Shown here in pieces: positions 60,139 to 64,000 of a DNA stretch of 64,000 nt. Numbering within the stretch: position 1 is the first letter of the stretch; the number at the start of each line of letters is the position of its first letter. The DNA lies in the NCBI GenBank assembly GCA_964035575.1, contig OZ037922.1, positions 124,001 through 188,000 of the forward strand. The letters run 5' to 3'. Below the pieces are notes generated by a model. That model did not search any database and had not been told where the DNA came from. It saw only the letters and a program-made list of their open reading frames with translations. The translations under genes were made by a program, and so were the position numbers. The DNA comes from Rhynchopus sp. YZ270_cl-10 (lineage: Eukaryota; Euglenozoa; Diplonemea; Diplonemida; Diplonemidae).

Positions 60139-63100
60139 TCACGTCTTCTTCGGGGACGCTTCCGCTGTGGTATTTGCCTGCGGCTCTTGTGGAGGCAGCG
60201 GGGCGGGTTTGGCGCTTTTCGTGCTCTTAGCTGACTCAGGCCGTGCGGGAGGAGGGGTTGGCTGTGCTGAGGATACACTCTGGTCACCTGCACTGGCAGC
60301 ACTGGCCGCACTGGTGGCACTCGCAGCACTCGCAGCACTGAGCGGCTTTTCAAGCACGATCTCGAGTAACGACCCTGCCAACTGCTGCGTCTGTAATAGT
60401 TGTTGCATTTTTTTATCTTTATTTTCACTTTCCATACCTCGGCTACCCCTGCCACCCCAGTGTGCAGCTGCTGCGTCTCGCGTATGCAGCCCAGCAGCAG
60501 CTCGTCGTCTTGGATGATCCTGATGCAGCTTTCTCTGATCTGCGTCGCCTGCGGGGTGGGAGACGGGATGGCTGCGAGGAGGGTGCGGAGGACGCAGTGT
60601 GTGACGTTGACGCTGTGTGTGTCGGATTTGTTGCAGTGCTCGGAGAGGCAGGCACGGAGGAGGGCACGCAGGTCGCTGCCGAGGAGCACCTCGCGCAGCT
60701 GCACCTCGGGCTCGACAGCGGGCGCAGCGAAGTCGCAGTCGCAGTAGAGCTGTGCACACAGCATGAGGCACACCGCTGCCGTGTCCGCCGCGTCGCTCTT
60801 CACAGACAGCTTCGCGTACAGCTCCACGTTGTTCAGCAGTGGCGCGCACTGCTGCAAGGTGTACAGATACGCAGCCTCCGACGCCGCGTCCTTCCCTTCA
60901 CGGTACCCCCGCCTTGCCGCCATGACGCCCTGCAGAAGAGACAAGCAGATGTCAAGACAGGACTCAAAGAAGGACTCCACGCTGTTATGGTACGCATACG
61001 AGAGCACGCTGCGGAGCTGTGTGGTTTGTTGAGATAGTTTTTTAATTATGAGGGAGACAAAAAAAAACATCGAATCGGTAAATAAAATTCCGCACTGAGC
61101 GCACAATCCTCCTATTTGAGGGATGATCCACCACACGGGTAAATGCTATTTCTCCTTCGCAATAAAAATGAGGCTGTTGTTGCTGCTCACATGTCCCCTT
61201 TGCCCTCCTCCCCTGAAGAGAATGCTGAGTATGTGAAACCTTAGTAGCGATATGAAACATAGACAACACAATACTCTTGCAACACCACACTTCTTGGACG
61301 CAGCCTTCGCAGGCTTCTTGGCAGGCTTATTGAACGTCAAGACGGCGATAAGTGTGCACCCGTCGTCCGATGTGTGTATACACATAAGTAAAGGAATAGC
61401 ACTCATTTGGTGTGAGGCTTTACCAAAGTTACCACTAACTGGTTGAACACGTGCCAGTATCTCCGTAGCTGTTTGTGGATTTGTGGAGTGGTCTGGGACA
61501 AAGCCATGCAAGGTCGACTTTGAAGGCCCTGACAGACAGCCGGTCGGGTTTGTGGAAGGCCTTTGCAGCAGAGAGGACGAAGAGGGCGAACGAGGCAGCG
61601 GCTCGAGAGGGAACAGGCCGACAACCTCAAGACGGGGCCAAGAAGAGAAAGAAATGAGAATGTGTGTAGAGTATAAGTGTAGATGTGTAGAGTGTTTTGT
61701 TCCCAACATAGCCTAATAAGCTAAACCGTTTTTTTTTTTTTTTTTTTTTGCTTATTTTTCACTCCCCCATTATGAGTAACTTTAGTGGAGATTGCACACA
61801 CTATTCCAACAATTCTTCAAAAAAAAAACGTGGAGGGATATACCTTTCCGACCACACCGAGCTCAAATGCACGCTTGAGGGGGAAGGTCTCACAGGTGAT
61901 GATCTTGAGGACAAGCTTCACATTGTGCACATTGTTGTTGCGGTGCTCCAGCTCGAAGAAGCCGAAGAGCTTCTCTACCCAATGCGGCTTGGTCAGCTCT
62001 GCGATGTACGCAGGGTTCTCCGTCACAATCGAGTTCAGCAGCTTGAGCCCATAGAGGGGGATGGGCTCCTCATCGTCCAGCAGCTTCATCAGCTTCGGGA
62101 AGAGCTGCTGCAGCACGACCTGCGGGAGTGCGTCCGTCCCTTCCCGCTCGCCTCCCCCTGTCTGATAGGACTCCTGAAGAGGAACCAAAATGTCAATAAA
62201 AACCTTCAAACTCATAAACCGCGTCCCCCCATTCGCGCTATCCAACAACGCAGCGAGCACCGGAAGGAGTGCACCTACGCAGTCCGCAAAGTGCTGTTTG
62301 ATGCCCTCCGCGCTTTGCGAGAGAACTTCAGTGATAAGAAGAAGCTGCTGTAGGCATGCCACCTCCCCTCCCTTCTCCGCAGGAAGCTTTTCCGCAAGTT
62401 GTAGACAGCTTGCGACCTTTGTGATGAGCTCGCTGCTGATAATGGCGGCGCGGACACAGGGGGTAGTCAAGGTGTGGAGCACGACGTTTAGCATTTCTTT
62501 GATCTGACTGACGGGCCCTGATGTGGAAGAACCAGGGCCTGCCGGAGGAGTGGTCGTCATTTTCACCAAAATCGCCTGAAGTTTCGTCAAAATCAGCACC
62601 GAAGCGCTTCCAATATAGCTGCAAAAGGTTTGAAAGCAGGCAGCCATATGTTTATCGGTCTCCTTAGAGATCTTCTCCAGGAGCCCCATCAGCTTTCCAT
62701 CACAGCACAACATCAAATACTTCAGATCCACCACCGTTAAAAGACATATACTCAGCAACGTCTTCGCACGCACCACAATCGATGAGTGCTCTAAAAGCGC
62801 GGTCAGTGCGTGGACCACCGACACTGCATTTGCCTTAACTTCTGCAAAAAAGCGGACACTATCCGCGGCAGTCATAATCGACGATTTGAAAACATGCTCT
62901 CCAGCCACCCCTTCAATTGAAGCACGAAGTTGGTCGCCCCCGCTCTTCTTCTCTCTCTTGGGTGATGTAGGAGGTGAGACCACTTCTGGCACTGCAAAAT
63001 CCACATGGCTCAGCAAATTGAACGCATCCGCATCACCCCTTGCTTCGGACAACGCTAACAGCCCTTTAGAGACCAACAAATTGAAGATATTCAAACACGA

Positions 63101-64000
63101 CTGCAAACACCTCGTATTCGACCCAGTAATAAGACCTTGAATGAGACCTCCAGTACCAAGCCCTTCCCAGGCATATAGAAGACAGCGGTGATGCGCTCGG
63201 CAGATTCTGGCAACCCCAGAAATCGATGAAGAACGAAGGTATTCATTACGCGGCTTGGGGGTGCTGTCTGCACCAATATCCTCAAAGTGATAGTTGTGGA
63301 GCAGACCGCGAATCACATCGGGATGTGCATAGGGTGCGGTGTACTCAGGTTCACCATGTCCAGTAATGTTTTCTATGGTTTTTACGGTATAGTGTCTGGT
63401 TATTTCGTCTTCGCAGGACAATGTGGCGCAGAAGGCGCGAATTGTGTCTTCCGATACACTCCAGGCGGCACGGTCCTGCTGATGTTGTGTTGCGATATAG
63501 AAGAGAAGCTCCCCTAGGCATGCCACAACACGGCGGGTCACCTTAGGACTTTTATCATCAATGAGGTTCACCAAATGGCCCACAATACCACTCTTCGCCA
63601 GATCATTATTGATAAACGTTGCATGCCGAATAAGCAGTCCCATTACCAGACAGAGGCGCGCCTTTACTCCAGGGGGGTAGTTTTCGTTTTGCACCATCTT
63701 CACAAAGAGCGTCATCAAGAGCGAATTGATAAACAAATTCGCCGTCCCGGTAGCACCACAGAGGGTTTCGAAATAGCATAGCGTGTTCTGCTTCTCCCCG
63801 ATTGTCGTCTTTCCTCCTATTGCCTTATAGATTGAGGTTAAAAACCCTTCTAACTTCGTTGTCTCCATATGACAGACCTGACTGAGGGAGTGCGTTGGGA
63901 AGTTCAGAGTGGATGCATCGTATTTGACCTCTGGCAGCTTCTCTACCCGGGTATTACACATTATAGGTTTTACATGGGTGTCTGTTGCGTGAAAGAGAAG
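60139..64000 (-). CDS. ULK4: ULK4-type protein, C-ter two thirds (armadillo/HEAT region)
   Basis: Open from the window's right edge (no stop in the 13 codons before MCNTRVEKLP), so the N-terminal pseudokinase lies outside. Exons: 61844-64000, 60438-61016 and 60139-60390, all joined in phase 0 through introns 61017-61843 (GTATAT ... CACACAG) and 60391-60437 (47 nt, GTATGG ... TACAG). Together 995 residues are visible. The stretch HVKPIMCNTRVEKLPEVKYD matches the conserved segment after the kinase in ULK4. CLGELLFYIATQ and repeated Leu-rich helices match its armadillo/HEAT array. The C-terminus is Ala/Ser/Pro-rich and ends EASPKKT. ULK4 and its partners (Fused/STK36 in other flagellates) work in assembling motile-cilium components, which agrees with delta-tubulin in the same window. 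Homology is by recognised motifs only; a relative such as another armadillo kinase is possible but less likely. Confidence 0.7.
60391..60437 (-). other. Inferred 47-nt intron of ULK4
   Basis: GTATGG ... ATTACAG between VAE and TQQLAGSLLEIV, phase 0. Retaining it shifts the frame into a poor Arg/His-rich tail, whereas splicing gives a regular helix. Confidence 0.7.
61017..61843 (-). other. Inferred 827-nt intron of ULK4 with repeat insertion
   Basis: Phase 0, GTATAT ... CCACACAG. It holds a diverged R7 repeat (61075-61170), a poly-T run, the ACTATTCCAACAATT motif and protein-like stretches on both strands (see 61475-61657). An additional unrecognised exon cannot be excluded. Confidence 0.55.
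61475..61657 (+). pseudogene. Exon-like fragment inside the ULK4 intron
   Basis: After CTCCGTAG the frame reads FVDLWSGLGQSHARSTLKAL, then GLWKAFAAERTKRANEAAAR and ends in KKRKK. It looks like a basic protein C-terminus. The opposite strand also has a coding-like stretch (CTLIAVLTFNKPAKKPAKAA), so strand and reality are uncertain. Confidence 0.25.

Overview
The window looks like nuclear DNA of a flagellated unicellular eukaryote. Delta-tubulin and the C-terminal two thirds of a ULK4-type protein both belong to basal-body and cilium biology. A six-helix class III nucleotide cyclase, mostly single-exon genes, same-strand tandem gene families and an AG acceptor close upstream of most start codons would suit a euglenozoan (diplonemid or kinetoplastid relative). 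No spliced-leader gene was found, so that placement is inference. Genes are fairly GC-rich. The spaces between them are AT-rich, full of poly-A/T runs, short interspersed repeats and foldback elements.

Layout: most recognisable host genes lie on the minus strand. 1-419 is the 5' part of a ubiquitin-like/leucine-rich-repeat protein. 420-4987 is repeat-rich and without a clear gene. 4988-6106 encodes a tail-anchored NudC/CS-domain protein, and a plus-strand zinc-finger (extended-PHD-like) gene starts 139 bp away. 7041-8375 is delta-tubulin. 9733-10602 is a three-exon gene for a 124-residue protein. 13207-22091 holds four tandem short-chain dehydrogenases with mosaic relationships. 22385-26500 holds a tandem pair of ubiquitin-like/ankyrin/zinc-finger proteins whose N-terminal module is shared with the protein at 1-419.

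27966-34246 is a stack of nested TA-flanked inverted-repeat elements that includes a Crypton-like tyrosine recombinase relic. 34250-39700 is noncoding apart from a decayed hAT transposase fragment (37340-37816) and small inverted-repeat elements. 39706-43897 is a two-exon gene whose 2.7 kb intron contains a 1.2 kb foldback element. 44951-47365 is the cyclase. 47400-57500 is repeat territory, with an element made of AACGCGCGTT palindromes, a TA-flanked element carrying exon-like host sequence, and a second 1.2 kb foldback. 57535-58588 is the 3' part of a single-pass membrane protein gene. 60139-64000 is the ULK4 homologue, running off the right edge.

Introns inferred from frame continuity are GT-AG. 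Three are 44-47 nt, two are 177-180 nt, and longer ones carry repeats or elements. Several small plus-strand exon-like fragments lie between the minus-strand genes. Some can only be kept open by assuming introns of 16-19 nt or by assuming decay. No rRNA, tRNA or CRISPR was recognised.
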